Assembly: GCA_030549495.1 (NCBI GenBank) | Contig: JAUIRK010000119.1 | Coordinates: 186,001 to 250,000, forward strand | DNA length: 64,000 nucleotides | Origin: Nectonema munidae | Taxonomy: Eukaryota > Nematomorpha > Nectonematoida > Nectonematidae | Direction: 5' to 3' | In this document: in pieces, positions 35,050 to 46,867 of the stretch | Numbering within the stretch: position 1 is the first letter of the stretch | Layout: each line of letters begins with the position of its first letter | Translations under genes and position numbers: made by a program | The notes under the pieces: model-generated | Databases searched by the model: none | The model's input: the letters and a program-made list of their open reading frames with translations, nothing else | What the model was told of the DNA's origin: nothing

Positions 35050-36030
35050 TAGTTAGGTTAGTTTTGTTTTACTATAATATGGCATACTGAGGCATACTGA
35101 ACACCAACAAACTCACAGAAATCTTTTAGCTTCTCATTACGAACAGTATAAATCTTGAAGTATGAAAACAACTTAAAAACAATTACTTCAATATCAACAG
35201 AAATAACATTAGCCGCGGTATGAGCAGCATTGTGCAGAATATGGTCTGAACATCCAACACCTTCCATTGATTCATATATGCTTTCCTTTAATTTTGAAAA
35301 GACATTATTTGTGTCCTTGCGTAAACACCCATAAAAATTAGTAATAGTGTTATCTCCAAAAAAAGCTATACATTTCTTCATATCTAGTCCTAACTCGACG
35401 AGGCTCTCTCTGCAGAAGTTTGTTATAGTTTCCGAGGTCTCATTTGAAATAAATTTTACTCATAGCAACTTTATCAGGAAGGCATTTTTCCGTGAAAAAT
35501 ATTGCACAATCAACAGAAATATTTTATCAACATTATCATTACTAGCATCTGTAGATATGTCATAAAAAGAAGAATTATTTATATCTTTAACAATCTCGGC
35601 AATAGTATGTGGTACCACAACGTTTTTAATTATTGCAGCACATTTTGTCCCAGCATTTGAAAATTTGTTTGCAATTTTAGAATCAGGAAATAATGTTGGT
35701 AGTAATACATTCGTACCATCATTTGAACTCAATGACTGATGATGACGAACAGTATGAAAGGCCATGGCTACTTCTGCGGCTATTATTTTATTTTCTTCAT
35801 CTGTTTTTTTCTTGATTAAGATGTTTGTTATTTTATTATCTTCTTTTGAAGTGGAGGAAATACAACGTTTGTGCTTTGTTGAATCTATGTGTTTATTAAT
35901 ATCATTCTTCAAACCATGTTCAATACTGAAAGTGCAGTGACATAAACGACACAAGAAAGCTCCTGCCTTTCTTGATAAATATCCATTCTCTGGAATATTC
36001 ATCACGAAATTTACACTTACATTTTGGCAT
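35050..36030 (-). pseudogene. hAT transposase, N-terminal two-thirds, minus strand
   Basis: The likely start ATG is at 36028-36030 (MPKCKCKF, then frameshifted). The zinc finger reads FLCRLCHCTFSIEHG and HIDSTKHKRC, a C..C...H....H pattern. It is followed by AAEVAMAFHTVRHHQS, TLFPDSKIANKFSNAG and SFYDISTDASNDNVDK, the catalytic-core start with its Asp. After a shift near 35400 the frame gives CIAFFGDNTITNFYG, GCSDHILHNAAHTAA and YTVRNEKLKDFCEFV, the C.aH...N. block of this lineage. It ends abruptly at about 35050, before the RW block and the dimerisation domain, and is therefore truncated. Confidence 0.8.
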
Positions 36031-36424
36031 CTTGAAATCGATTAGTTTTTAAGTCGAAAAAGAAGTAGGCCGTGGCAAATAGTAATAACACACTTTAGTT
36101 AATGAAAGAAAAACACTCCAACAGTGACGACAACGGTACAGGGAAAATCTGAAATATAGAAAAGAAGTACTGTCTAGAAAACATTAACACTACGATTAAA
36201 AACAGGAACAATAAAATTTATATATATAAGGCAAATAAAAAAAAAATTTCTAAAAATAAAACATTTCAAGCATATACACACCCACACCTATGCAAACATA
36301 CACAACATAAGATATTGTGGATTGTCTCTCAAAAAAAAGATCAGTCATGAATTATAATCACATACAAAGTTTCAACGAATTACCTTTTTAAGGTGAATAT
36401 AATATTATTATGGTGAACTAAAAT
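36031..36424. other. AT-rich flank of the hAT remnant
   Basis: Possibly 5' untranslated and terminal sequence of the hAT. No clean inverted end was found. Confidence 0.3.
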
Positions 36425-36514
36425 CGGGACGTCCCAGAAGTGTCAATGCGGGACAGGGGCAAAATGATCAAATTTGGGACATGTTCCGGGAAAACGGGTC
36501 GTCTGGCAACCCTA
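36425..36514 (-). mobile_element. Truncated hAT-type MITE end
   Basis: The reversed right end reads ctagggttgccagacgaccc and is followed by cccggaacatgtccc-type text. CAGGGTTGCCA-like termini are common in hAT MITEs. The left end is missing. Confidence 0.35.
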
Positions 36515-37029
36515 GTCTTGATGCTTTAGGAAAGAGCAAAATAAATAAGGGGAATTTCTGATGCCATTCTGGCCAGGTGGCCTTGCTCTGGATCAGTGGG
36601 TGATGCCAGTATATAGCCTTACATGAGATAAAGCTTTGATATCCAACCAACCAAATAAAAAATCAAGTTATTATTTTAATGTTTTAAATATTTTTTAATT
36701 TTTTATAATTCAATTTCAAATTTATAATTTATATTAGTTTAATGCTGAAAATGATTCTTCTATATATATTTAATTTATTATGTAAATATTTAAATATGCT
36801 TTCATCTGTTTGGGTGTATTTGGGTAAAAAGTCTCACCCCTTCAAACATGATAAACTAGCCTAAAAATTGAAAGACAAAACTGAATATATAAAAACATTA
36901 TATTTTTTTCCCCTTGTTCTTCTTTAGCTAGAAACGATTGAATATATATTGTCCGATAGATTTCAATCAATTTTTTTTTATCTGATCTTAATTTCAAGAT
37001 CTATTAGACCTTTAATTCACTCTATCAGT
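36515..37029. other. Unique-looking stretch
   Basis: 36540-36650 is richer in GC (gccattctggccaggtggcc and similar) than its surroundings, with no recognised gene. The remainder is AT-rich. Confidence 0.3.
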
Positions 37030-37500
37030 GACGAGGGGAATTTTAGTTTCCCTCAACTAAAACTCATATTGTACAAAATTGGATGAATTATATGTCTTCA
37101 AACTTTGTGACTTTTCCTAAAATAGTTACTATATCTTTTGATGCTATTTTTTAGGTAATTGAATGACCCATCAATCTATAAAACAAATAACACCTATATA
37201 TACATATTTTTGGAATAAACATAACAACTTTGTAGCAAATGTCAATCACAATTTTGTTTGATGATAAAATTGCTTGAAAAACATTAATTCAAATTTTAAA
37301 TAAAATTCTTTTTTTTTTGCTTATTTGATTTCTCGTCTCAGTTTTCGCAGTTAATGTGTGAAAATTTGAAAAAGTGCTAATCAAATTTTCGATTTAGGCC
37401 TGAAAATTATTTCCAAGATTATTATTCAAATTTTAAATAAAATATATATTTTTATACTAAATCATTTAGATATAATATATATTCACAACATGTATAACAT
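37030..37500. repeat. TTAA-family element, diverged left-arm fragment
   Basis: Words in order match 53500-54050: ttgtacaaaattgg, caaactttgtgactttt, gatttctcgtctcagttttcgca-like, gctaatcaaattttcgattta and tttatactaaatc. It is more diverged than the copy at 17270 and has no visible ends. Confidence 0.5.
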
Positions 37501-37504
37501 TTTT

Positions 37505-38480
37505 TTACATGAAAAAATCATTAGCCAAAAGTGCCATGATTAGATTTTTTCCAATAAAAAAAATGTCAAACTTTTTTGTTACTAATAGTAAAGAGTTCAC
37601 GTTTGAGGGAGAAAGAGAAAAAAATGTCTGCAGTGTGATCAAACTTCTTCATGTTAAAAATCACTCTTATAGCGCGTTTTTGGAGGATTTCGATAAGTTT
37701 TTTACCAAGGGGAAACCAATTAACAATTCTATAGTTAATGTAAGAAAGAAATATTGTTTGTATATCATAAGTTGAATATTTAAAGGGAAAATGTTTTTTG
37801 TAAAAAATAAAATACCGATAACTCGATTTAGATTAAGATTCAGTTGATCAATATGTTCCTTGACTTCATTTTGCTATCAAATACTAAACCAAGTATCTTA
37901 ACATTTTTACTTCATTAATACCAGTGAATTTCAAAAAATTATAGCTTCTATTCTTATTAGAAATTATCATGCATTTGGATTTTTATTTATTTAAATCAAG
38001 TTATTCATATTGCACCATTCATAAATTAAACTCAATTCTTTATTTAGAATATTTGAATCGATAGTTTTACCATTTTTCATTTTAGACAAAAGAAGGTATG
38101 CGCAGATGTCATCTGCAAATAGGAGAAATTTGAAATAATTTGAAAGAGAAAAAATATTGTTTATTGCTATGCTAAAAAGTAAGGGTCCCAAAATGGATCC
38201 CTGTGGAATACCATTTTAGAGAGGTTCCAGAAAAAGGATCGTTGACCATACTATTTGGTACCTAAGATATGAATATAAAAAGAACAGGGAACTTTTACTC
38301 AAACCACAGTTATATTGATTTTTTAGGATGGATGAGACTAACTCTATCAAAGGCCTTTGAGAGGTCAAAAAGGAAAAGTATTGCGTCATCTTTATTTTCC
38401 AAAATTTAAATCATTTTTTGTATTAAACAAGAGTGAAAAACTTCAGTCGAATAATGTTCTCGAAACCCAAATTGGTAGTC
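37505..38480 (-). pseudogene. LINE reverse transcriptase, minus strand
   Basis: From high to low coordinates on the minus strand: YQFGFREHYSTE, LFLFDLSKAFDRV (the first catalytic Asp block), a degraded VPQGSILG block, GPLLFSIAINNIF at about 38180, KFLLFADDICAYLL (the ADD catalytic pair, about 38120) and IYEWCNMNNL. The C-terminal EILQKRAIRVIF and KKFDHTADIFFSF blocks lie at about 37690-37590. All are standard blocks of CR1/L2/Jockey-type reverse transcriptases. Several frame changes make it inactive. The fragment ends near 37505, close to its expected 3' end. Confidence 0.8.
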
Positions 38481-38790
38481 AATTAATCCAAACTTGACTT
38501 CAATGAGAAAATAACTTCATTTTGTTCTTTTATCTGTATTTTCAAATCATTTATTACTTTTAACAAATCAATAAAGGCTGAATTACTTTTTTCATCATTT
38601 TTAATGTCAGAATCACGACAAGCTAAGCAACGCCATTTGATTCCTTGACCATTATATTTATCTAGAATTTTTAACAAGGAGGAGTCAAATTTCTGACAAA
38701 TATAACATACCCATTTTAGGCAACAATTACATCGAACAAGATGAGATGAACTTACATGGCAACTTTCACATTCCCATTTTTTTCCATAGA
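38481..38790 (-). pseudogene. LINE ORF1 with PHD-like zinc finger, minus strand
   Basis: The minus-strand text has WECESCHVSSSHLVRCNCC, LKWVCYICQKF and IKWRCLACRDSDI, a cysteine-rich PHD/RING-like finger, followed by a coiled-coil segment (DLLKVINDLKIQIKEQNEV). This layout is known for ORF1 of CR1-type LINEs. It runs directly into reverse transcriptase sequence at 38480, so the whole endonuclease region is deleted. Confidence 0.6.
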
Positions 38791-39079
38791 AAAAGTTTAA
38801 AAAAAGAAGAAAGCTTCTTAAAAATTATGTTGATACTTTGAATGCATGCACGCTTACGAATATTTTAGAACAAACTTCATATGTGCATGGTATATAATAA
38901 TGATATTTCATCACCTTTAGATTTTTTTAATGTTACGCATGAATATAGTTACTGTCAAACTGAATTTACCACTCCGCATGATTTGAATAATATTTTTGAC
39001 TATGGAAATAACTCTTATCTTTACATTCGAAAAAAGTTTTCCAGCTAATTGTGTTAATCTTGAATCTTTTAGATTCTTT

Positions 39080-39650
39080 TTATTTCAAGGTTCATTTTAT
39101 CGCATTGTCTGAAATTTGGCAACCTGGGCTCTTGAATCACACTCTTCCCAACTATAGTTTTGTATGTCATGAAAGATCTAAATAAAGTGAGGTGTAGGTC
39201 TTTATTTTAGTACTCAGTTCTATCTTGTTGATTCCTTTTCTCATACTGTTGCAAATAATGTATGTGATGTTCTAATGTGTAAGTTTTCTTTCGGTTCTAA
39301 AATATTTAAGGTCTATGTGTTCTACAGACCTCTCTCTTCAATATCTATGAGTTTTTTACGTATCTCAATGATTTTTTTTCTAAGGAAAGTTTTTCTTCAA
39401 ATACAGTCATCTGTGGTGATTTTAAAGTAAATATTCTCTCCTCTGCATCTTATATCCCATTTGTTTTCCTCAATATATTTTTATCTAATGGTTTCTTTCC
39501 TACTGTAACTAAACCTACACATTCATCTAATTCGTAGTTAGATAATATATTTTTAAATTTCGACAAACCGATGAAATCATTTAAGTTTTATGTTGATTTC
39601 TCTGATCATTTTGCAAATTTATTGGTAATTAATTTGATAATTTTTTTACA
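39080..39650 (+). pseudogene. LINE AP-endonuclease fragment, plus strand
   Basis: The plus-strand translation, in changing frames, gives FIALSEIW (catalytic E block), LNHTLPNYSFVCHERS, FKVYVFYRPLSS (YRP block), TVICGDFKVNILSS (GDFN block), FLSNGFFPTVTKPTH and VDFSDHFA (SDH block). The order and spacing are those of LINE endonucleases. It has no reverse transcriptase downstream and is opposite in strand to the LINE at 37505-38790. Confidence 0.75.
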
Positions 39651-39954
39651 AGCTTGGATCTGATGCAAAGTTTAAAAAATAAAAAAGTTAAAGCCACTGG
39701 AACGGTTAGAATCAATAGAATCTGAAAGTACCCATTGAAAAATGATAAAGAAATGATGAGCTTGAAAGAGGAAGTTTGGATTATTGTTTGATCATAAAAA
39801 TAAGATTCTTTGCGTAAAATTTCGACAATTCTTGCGTGAATATTTTAACAAATCATGATTTTATTGAGCCATACTCAAGTATCCAAAGATGGTCTTCTAA
39901 GCATAAATCATTTATAAACATAAAGCAACCATTACTTATAAAAAATTATAACAA

Positions 39955-40190
39955 ATATAGGGATGGAGTGGACATACACAACTAGCTGGCTGCACAATAT
40001 TCAACGTCCATCAGAAGCAAAAAATGGTATTGGTGCTTGATAACAAGGATGTAAGATATGACGGTGTGGAACGCTTGGAGAATATATCTTCATGCTGATT
40101 CAGAATAAAAAATGAGTCTTTTAGATTTCAGAAGAGAAATTGTAACGCATACCTTCAATCTTATAAAGCTGAGTACGTGCCAAAAAAAAG
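39955..40190 (+). pseudogene. piggyBac transposase C-terminal fragment, plus strand
   Basis: The plus-strand frame at about 39963 reads DGVDIHN*LAAQYSTSIRS then KKWYWCL, NAWRIYLHADS and SLLDFRREIV. These are the GVD.hDq...Y....R.kKWyw, NAW.iY and FRR.I blocks of PGBD-type transposases. It contains at least three in-frame stops. It faces the DDE-region fragment at 40720-41250, so the two are not one collinear gene. Confidence 0.7.
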
Positions 40191-40719
40191 AAAAGTTTTT
40201 GACATTGTAGATGTGGATTGAAAAATTGTCAAGAAAGCCTCGAACATATTGCAAAAAAAGTTTTGCAATATGCAAAAAGAATTTTGTTTTCCCAACGTCC
40301 TCATATGAGGACAGCTTAAAAAACAGAGTTCAGTGAACTTGTATTAAACTCTTAATTGATCTTATTATTTTAATAATTTAAATTTTAACGTTTAAACTAT
40401 AATCTTTTCTGGTCTTGGTATATAACCGGTTAAAAATGGCGTCTTAGTTTCTTTATTTATCGTAGAAAGTTTATAAATAGATTTAGATTTATTCAATAAA
40501 AAAAGAAAGAAATTTTGAACATTATAACACCATATAAAAAAAGAGATCGCTTCTTGCGATGATGTAATAAATCTAGAGAAATCACATATGTGCATTATAG
40601 GCCTAGGTTTGAAGGAGATAATCTTATTAAGAATTTTCCAGACATATTCTACGTGTTTGAGAGTTCATTGAAGTAAAATTGAGACTTAGCTAACTTTATC
40701 TGAGACTTATAAAATTTCG
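40191..40719. other. Decayed sequence between two opposed piggyBac fragments
   Basis: Some minus-strand text may be a remnant of the transposase region downstream of 40720, but no conserved block was secure. Confidence 0.3.
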
Positions 40720-41250
40720 CATAGCTTTTATAAGCATTCAAAGCTATGGAGTATAAACATTGAAATTGAAGCAATAACCGGATTCATCACAAAGACCCCA
40801 AAACTTGAAGCCAAATCTTTTTGGCTTTCTTCGAATATATTGTTTCATGAAGTGACGTCCATAATACTTAACAATCATTTCATCTACAGAAAGATGTTGA
40901 GAAAAATAACCCTATTGAATAAAATTTCTATTTACAATTTCAAGAAGAGGTCTAATTTTGAAGCACCTATCTATGCTTGACTTTGCTTCATCATTTTCAA
41001 AAAATGCAAGTAAGATATAATTTTTTGGAAACGATTTCTTGATAGAGTTTTCTTTACAAGTTCAACACCCAAGTCATTCCCATCAGACCAAAATGAACAA
41101 ATACTTGGTAGCTTGTTATATCCACTAAGGAGAAGAATACCAAAAAAAGATTTAATTTCGTTTACGTTTGTTTCAAAAGTTGAATCATTTTAGCCTATCG
41201 ATTCATTTTTTGTGAATACTTCGAAAATCTCAGAACTCCAAAGTTTTTCA
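40720..41250 (-). pseudogene. piggyBac transposase DDE-region fragment, minus strand
   Basis: The minus strand gives FVHFGLMGMTWVLNL-type text, then KNYILLAFFENDEAKSS and CFKIRPLLEIVN. The diagnostic block is SVDEMIVKYYGRHFMKQYI then RRKPKRFGFKFWGLCDESGY, the DE.mv.y.Gr...kqy...KP.r.G.K.W block of PGBD transposases with the first catalytic Asp. Frames are broken upstream of it. No TTAA-flanked ends were located. Confidence 0.75.
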
Positions 41251-41769
41251 AAGATTTCAAAAGATGAACTACAAAGATTTTCTTTTATCACATTTTCTCT
41301 GTTTTCTTTTTCATCAATATTTTAAAAAGATGATTTGTAAAATATATTTTTTTAGATTTGTCCTAATTCCTAACTTTACTTCGTATTTTTTCTTTTTCAA
41401 GTACAGTCACTTTTATCAAGAAAAACTTCAATTGATCCAGGTACATCAAACAAGTTTTTTGCATTAGTTAATTCTTCTTTTCCTTCCTATTCATCGGGTA
41501 AAACATCTGTTTGCGAAGGAATTACAACCAGCTCTGTAGAAACGTTTTTATTTTTGTCTAGACAAACAGCTGAAACATATTCACTCTTCTTCCAATGTAT
41601 CAAACGGTATTCCTTAACCCATATTTTATTCTAAACGTATAAAGTTTATACATATATTCGAAATAAAAATGGTTTTTTTAAATATTTTTAATTAAAAAAA
41701 ACAAAATTGATGATAAAATTTAACAGGTTTTTTTTAAATCGATTCAATAAAAAATTCAATATATTTACT
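41251..41769. other. AT-rich stretch, possible piggyBac 5' remnant
   Basis: The minus strand across 41470-41600 is acidic and serine-rich in short pieces, as at the start of piggyBac transposases, but nothing is diagnostic. Confidence 0.25.
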
Positions 41770-43130
41770 AGTGATGGGATGATTAATCGGAATCGTATCG
41801 GATTAATCCTAATATCGGGAGTTTTTTAAAGTATCAGAAATTGGCATCGGAGATGAATTATTTAAACCCGATTCCGATACCAAAACGATTCTTAAATATG
41901 CAGAATGCTGGATAAATAGTTATAACATAAGATTGCATTCTGTAGGGGTTTACGTAACGTATTTAATGGGAGTGTGGGTTGTTAGAATGCTAAACTTGTT
42001 ACACCAATGTTTTGGGTTTTAGTTCAGTCTTCTCGAGGAAAATTACCCATAGATTGTTACAAGCAGCTTTAATATGCTATTTTGATGAAAATACTCTCTG
42101 GTACTAATACTAGTGCTTCTATCTCCCTGACATTTTTTCACGTTTTCTCTTCTATTTCTTAATTTTACCAAATTTAAGTTAATTCTAACTCTACGGAATT
42201 AATATTATGATTTACTTTTTGAAATAAAGTTATCATATTTTTGAATTGTGCCAGAAACAGTAAGAATAAAAGTTATGTGCGAAAATATAGGTATCAATAT
42301 TGAAACAATGAAAAGTACTAAAGATTTTTCAAAATTATTGAAATGCGCTGATCAATTTTTGTTTTTCAAAAACTTGCTAAACGGTCTGGTATGTTATGAA
42401 AATTCTACTTTTATTAAATATTTTTTAAGTGTACTACGTGAATTCAAACATTTCAATGACTATTCTACGTTTTTTCAAACACATTTCTTTAAAAATGCTT
42501 TATTTTATAAAGATTTTTTCTTATATATGCCAAATCAGATGGAAACTCGTTAAAAGAAAATGTGAAAAAATAAAGAAAATGTGTTTACAATATAATTATG
42601 AAAAAATTTCATTTCGATAAGATTCATGCGTTTCCATGGCGCAATTACGCTCGACTTGAATGCGGTGATGATGAGAGAAATATTCTTTAGATCTAAATCT
42701 AAAAATAATATTCTTTAGATTCGCCCAGCAGTGATGTTGAGCAAAATATGGATTTTAATTTTAGTTTTGAAAAGTGTTTTACAGATATCAAAAAAATGAA
42801 AACTGAAAAAGAAACAAACAATATAAAAACTGAACCTACAACAGCAGGTCCATTTCAGCAACAAGAATAAAAGTAAAAACAGAAATTTTAAAATATTTGA
42901 AATATAAACTTATCGGAAACAATGAAAATCCTTTTGAATGGTGTAAAGCGAACAAAGAAGAACTTCCAAGTTTGGCTCTTCTTTCAAAAAAGTACTTATG
43001 TGTTCCTTCTTCTTCAGTAGAAAGCGAGCGAATTTTTAGTGTTGGTGGGAATATATACTCGCCAAAACGAAATCGTTTAGAAGCAATGACAGGAGAGATG
43101 CTTGTTTTTGCACTATAATTTGCGAGTGCT
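41770..43130 (+). pseudogene. hAT element with C-terminal dimerisation domain, plus strand
   Basis: The left end near 41773 reads tagtgatgggatgattaatc and is followed by repeated atcggaatc/gattccgat words, as in hAT elements with TAGTGATGGG ends. The interior carries an unrecognised 101-residue frame (42248-42553). The C-terminus at 42897-43118 includes NPFEWCKANKEELPSLALLS and SSSVESERIFSVGG then RLEAMTGEMLVF, the classical hAT dimerisation domain. The catalytic core is missing or unreadable. No right terminal repeat was found, and degenerate aattcgattacgatt words follow at 43134. Confidence 0.75.
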
Positions 43131-43390
43131 CCAATTCGATTACGATTAAGGAATCGTAAAAAGGAAAAAAAGCTTTTTTATTATGAATTAAAATAGAACC
43201 ATTGATAGATTTTTCAGGTAATGAACATAAGCTCTATCTTTTATCGCGTAATGAACAACACTAGAAAAGTTTTCTAACGACTTTCCTTAAAGTCATAGCA
43301 ATGCCGAAATTTGACAGAAATAGTCGTTAGAGATAACTTTTTATATTACTGATGATTGGGAGAAAAACGGTGTTAGATTATAAGGAGGAA

Positions 43391-43644
43391 CAGTGCCCGC
43401 GCTACCTATATAATTTTGGGGCACGTGCCCCCCCCCCCCTAAAATTGTTGGTTTTGCCCCATGCACTTTTTAAAGGAAAAATAAATAAGCAAAAATTGTA
43501 CACAATAATCTTATATAAATGCTGGTGTATGTGTATGTATAATATGAGATTTCTATAGGTTTTTATACAGAAGTACTTCATGCTTTTCAGCAAAGTAATA
43601 TAGGAAATAAATTTTTTGCAAATTTAGCTTTAGCGCGGGCACTG
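43391..43644. mobile_element. hAT MITE with perfect 8-bp duplication
   Basis: The left end CAGTGCCCGCGCTA is matched exactly by the reversed right end. Perfect aggaggaa copies flank it at 43383-43390 and 43645-43652. It contains a run of 12 C at 43428-43439 beside a gggcacgtgccc palindrome. It has no coding capacity. Confidence 0.9.
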
Positions 43645-43737
43645 AGGAGGAACGTTTTTAAATTAATTAAAAAAAATCCAATTTTATTGCATCATATAAC
43701 TGAAAAGAAAACATTAGATCATTGATTTTTTCTTTAC

Positions 43738-44008
43738 CTCCATGTCTGAGAGCTTAATATCATCTTCGTGACCAAGAAATTCTTCAAAGTCATAAAACTT
43801 CTCAACGATGAAGGGATAATCCTTGCAAGTGTGGATGCGAAAGCGCTGACTATTTTTAAGTAATAATCCCAGAGTGAAGAAAGCTGAAAATGTAGTTACA
43901 CAGGCTAATTTCAAGACAAAAAAAAATTTTTTGTTTGACACAAAAATTGCTTTATACATCATCGCAGTTTGGAGACTATCAAAATAACGACGATTAAAAT
44001 TTGTTGTT
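43738..44008 (-). CDS. Candidate coding exon with one membrane segment
   Basis: On the minus strand a good acceptor, tatattttctag, leads into a frame that is open from the first base (one base then 90 codons) to a donor, atggag/gtaaag. The peptide begins NFNRRYFDSLQTAMMYKA and has one hydrophobic stretch, FFFVLKLACVTTFSAFF, of about 23 residues. It ends in an acidic tail, EEFLGHEDDIKLSDME. It is likely part of a membrane protein. The outgoing phase 0 fits the next candidates down the strand (31373-31627, 29661-29873). No family was recognised. Confidence 0.45.
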
Positions 44009-44449
44009 CTAGAAAATATAAAAATGAGAAATTATATTTAATATGAAAATTCAAAGTAAGTTAAAACAACAATATGAAAAAGTTCTAAGCTCTCAAAATA
44101 TGTTATTAAAAATGACATTAGAGTCATTGATTATAAAATCTCTAAAATACCAAGGTCGACTTCTGGAAATCTTATAAATAAAATATTGGAAATTAAATGA
44201 ATCAAAATGGGTTGAAAAGATGCCGCTAGCAATTTCAAGATAAATAAGAAAATTTGAGGACATATCGTTTGGATAATTTTATAAAATAACTTTTTTATAC
44301 TATTTTTTAAAATTTTGTATATGTATATAAACCATACATATGATGTGTATCTCAATTTAGACGATTCGACATTGTGTTATTTGATTCCTCTTATATTTTA
44401 TATTTTGTTCTCACATATTCTTTTACTTCTTCATTTTATATGTTTATAA

Positions 44450-46240
44450 TTGATAAGTTGTGAAAGTATTGTTATCTGCTCTATTATAAAAAGTCCGTAT
44501 TTATTTCGCAAAGTGAAAAGTTCTGATTCTATTGAAGATTCAAGTCGAGAAAATATGATTCTCTCATCACTAAGCTCAATTTCTTATCCTACCTCTGAAA
44601 TCGATGACATTAGTGAAATTGAAATAAAAGCTGCTGATGGAATTCATTATACTTTTGATGCTCCAACAACAAGTGGAAGGCCAAAAAGTGTCAATTTGCG
44701 TAACATCTCTGGAATTACCTCTGGTCCTTAAGATGCCAAAGGCAAAACAGATGCATTGTCTGTATGAAATTTGTTTCTGCCTCTTGTTTTCTTCTTGGAA
44801 CTTTTCAATTTAACAAAAAAAGGCTGTAGAAAAATACATTGAACGAAAAAATATGTTTCAAAAAAACTCGGTTCATTTTATGAAACTTTTAGCGTTGAAT
44901 ATCTTATTGGTTATATTTCTACTTTGTACATGCTTGGAATTGAAGGAGATCAATGTATTCTTCTTGATGATCTTCATAAAAGTCGCAGAGATCATTTTTT
45001 GATAGCTGTAATGGAAAGAAATAATCTAAAGTTTATTATAAGATTTTTGCGATTTGACAATCCATATGAAAGAAGTAGAAATTCGGATAGGATCAAAGCT
45101 GTGCGTTTGCTCAATGATCAGTTTTATGCCCTCTTTAGAAAGAATTTTTAGTGTTTTTATTGGTAGAATATTTATTCTGTTTTTTCAGGTATTGGACGCC
45201 TTCAGATTACGTTATTCTTTATGAACAGCTGATTAGATTCAGTGGAGGGTGCCCTATTAAAATTTGTGAACCTAGTAAGCCCGGGAAATGGGGTATAAAA
45301 GGTAACACTTAAATGATTCAAGGTATTTTGATGTTATGATCCTTGAAATATATGTAAGCAGATTAGAAAATAAAGAATATTTTAGTGGAGTAGAAATTGC
45401 TAAAAGGTTAGTAGAAAAGGCTAATTTACCTCAAGGTATTGGAATATGCGTTGATAGATTTTCTATGGATCATAAATTATGTGAATGGACCCAAAATAAA
45501 ATATTCTATTCTAGGACATTTAATTATAACAAACGATGCGTTCCGGCCATTTTTAAAAAAACTTGAAATCTTTGAATTTGCAAGGATGTGAGTCTAGGAT
45601 TATATATTCAAAATTTTCTTCCCTAGTTGCATATGTACCTAGAAACCATTCAAAGAAAAATTTTAAATCAGTTCTCATGATGAGTACTAAACATTTTAGA
45701 GAATTGCAACTTATAGGATCAAAAAGAATACCTGAATCGATAGACATGAATACTAGGGTAAATTCGGGTGTGGATAAATCAAATGAAATGTTAAGAAAAT
45801 ACACAACATACAAAACATATAGGCGTTGGCCAATGGTTATTTGGTCCAATTATTTAGACAGCAGTTTGAATACTTGTATCATTTTAGAAAATAATTTAAA
45901 AACCCAATCTTAATAAATCAGGCAGTAATACTTCAATATTTTAAAAAAATTTTGTGGTATGAGAACGGTACTTTCGCAATTATGTTTTCTTATGGCTGAA
46001 ACTTCTATGAAAATACACATTCAAGGCAAGAACATCTCTTCTGTGATGTAAGATTAATTCTAAAATATAAGGGATTCGCAACCCGGAAAGTGGTGTTGTT
46101 TGGCCTATCAAAAAAGGGGCACATGCCAAATCTGCAAAGAAAAGAAGGAAGTTTTATAAAGATGTTACTCGTGTAGTCAAAATTGCTGTGATCAACACAA
46201 AAGAATTTTATGTGAAAATTGTTCCAGTGATGTGTAAATT
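44450..46240 (+). pseudogene. piggyBac transposase, near full length but broken, plus strand
   Basis: An acidic, serine-rich N-terminus (SSISYPTSEIDDISEIEI, about 44570) is followed by LDDLHKSRRDHFLIAVME and FIIRFLRFDNPYERSRNSD (44955-45080). The catalytic block EQLIRFSGGCPIKICEPS then KPGKWGIKG lies at 45215-45300, though the usual Asp before EQL reads Y. The text AKRLVEKANLP and ICVDRFSMDHKL comes next, and NSGVDKSNEMLRKYTTYK then RRWPMVIWSNYL at 45760-45850. The C-terminal cysteine finger is GTCQICKEKK..CYSCSQNCCDQHK (46120-46210). About five frame breaks are seen. A gap at 45151-45190 has intron-like borders. Confidence 0.8.
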
Positions 46241-46719
46241 TTATCTTTGTATTTGCTTTACATATCAGTTTATATTTTTTGTTTCTTAATTTTTTTTAAA
46301 ATAAATTCAAATTTATTATAAATTTTCAAAAAAAAGATAATTTTTTCGGTTACTCAATTACTCTATACTTTTTAGAAAAAATAACATTCACCAATTCCAA
46401 AAAAACTATGTCTTATGAAAAAACATATTTACTTTTCATTTTTCGGAAATAAATGTACAAAATTTATAAAAAGTCATATTATGAAAAAATTAAGTATTTT
46501 ATAGATGACGTTAACAGGTGTCTACCAAATTTCAAAAATGAAATTCAAGAGGTTTTTAAAAGTGATATGAAAATTTTCAGGGTTTACAATATTATTTCAT
46601 TTATATCGATTATATGAAGTTATAAGTTCAAACTTTTTATTTTATGAAAAAGAGAGCTTTAACTTTGTGAAAGATTTGTTTTATTAGTTTCGCTTCTTGA
46701 TCAATTTTTATAATTTCAT

Positions 46720-46867
46720 CTGTACCATCTCTTAAATTTTCTTTCTTTTTTCTTCAAGCTCTTTCAAATCCATCTCTATTTTTCTCTTCATTTCTTTTCT
46801 AATCTTTTCGGCGTTTATTTCGTTTTGCTTTTTATCTGATGCATCCTTGTACAAAGCTTTTGAATTA
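46720..46867 (-). pseudogene. Coiled-coil coding fragment, minus strand
   Basis: The minus-strand frame reads SKALYKDASDKKQNEINAEK, KEMKRKIEMDLKELEEKRKK and similar charged text for about 45 residues before a stop. It is cut at its upstream side by the hAT copy that starts at 46868. It could be a LINE ORF1 coiled coil or a host exon. The family is unknown. Confidence 0.3.

Noticed and set aside
44131-44355. Minus-strand frame upstream of the exon at 43738-44008 as a preceding exon
   Set aside because: No acceptor or donor in a suitable phase was found, and the residues are those of AT-rich noncoding DNA.
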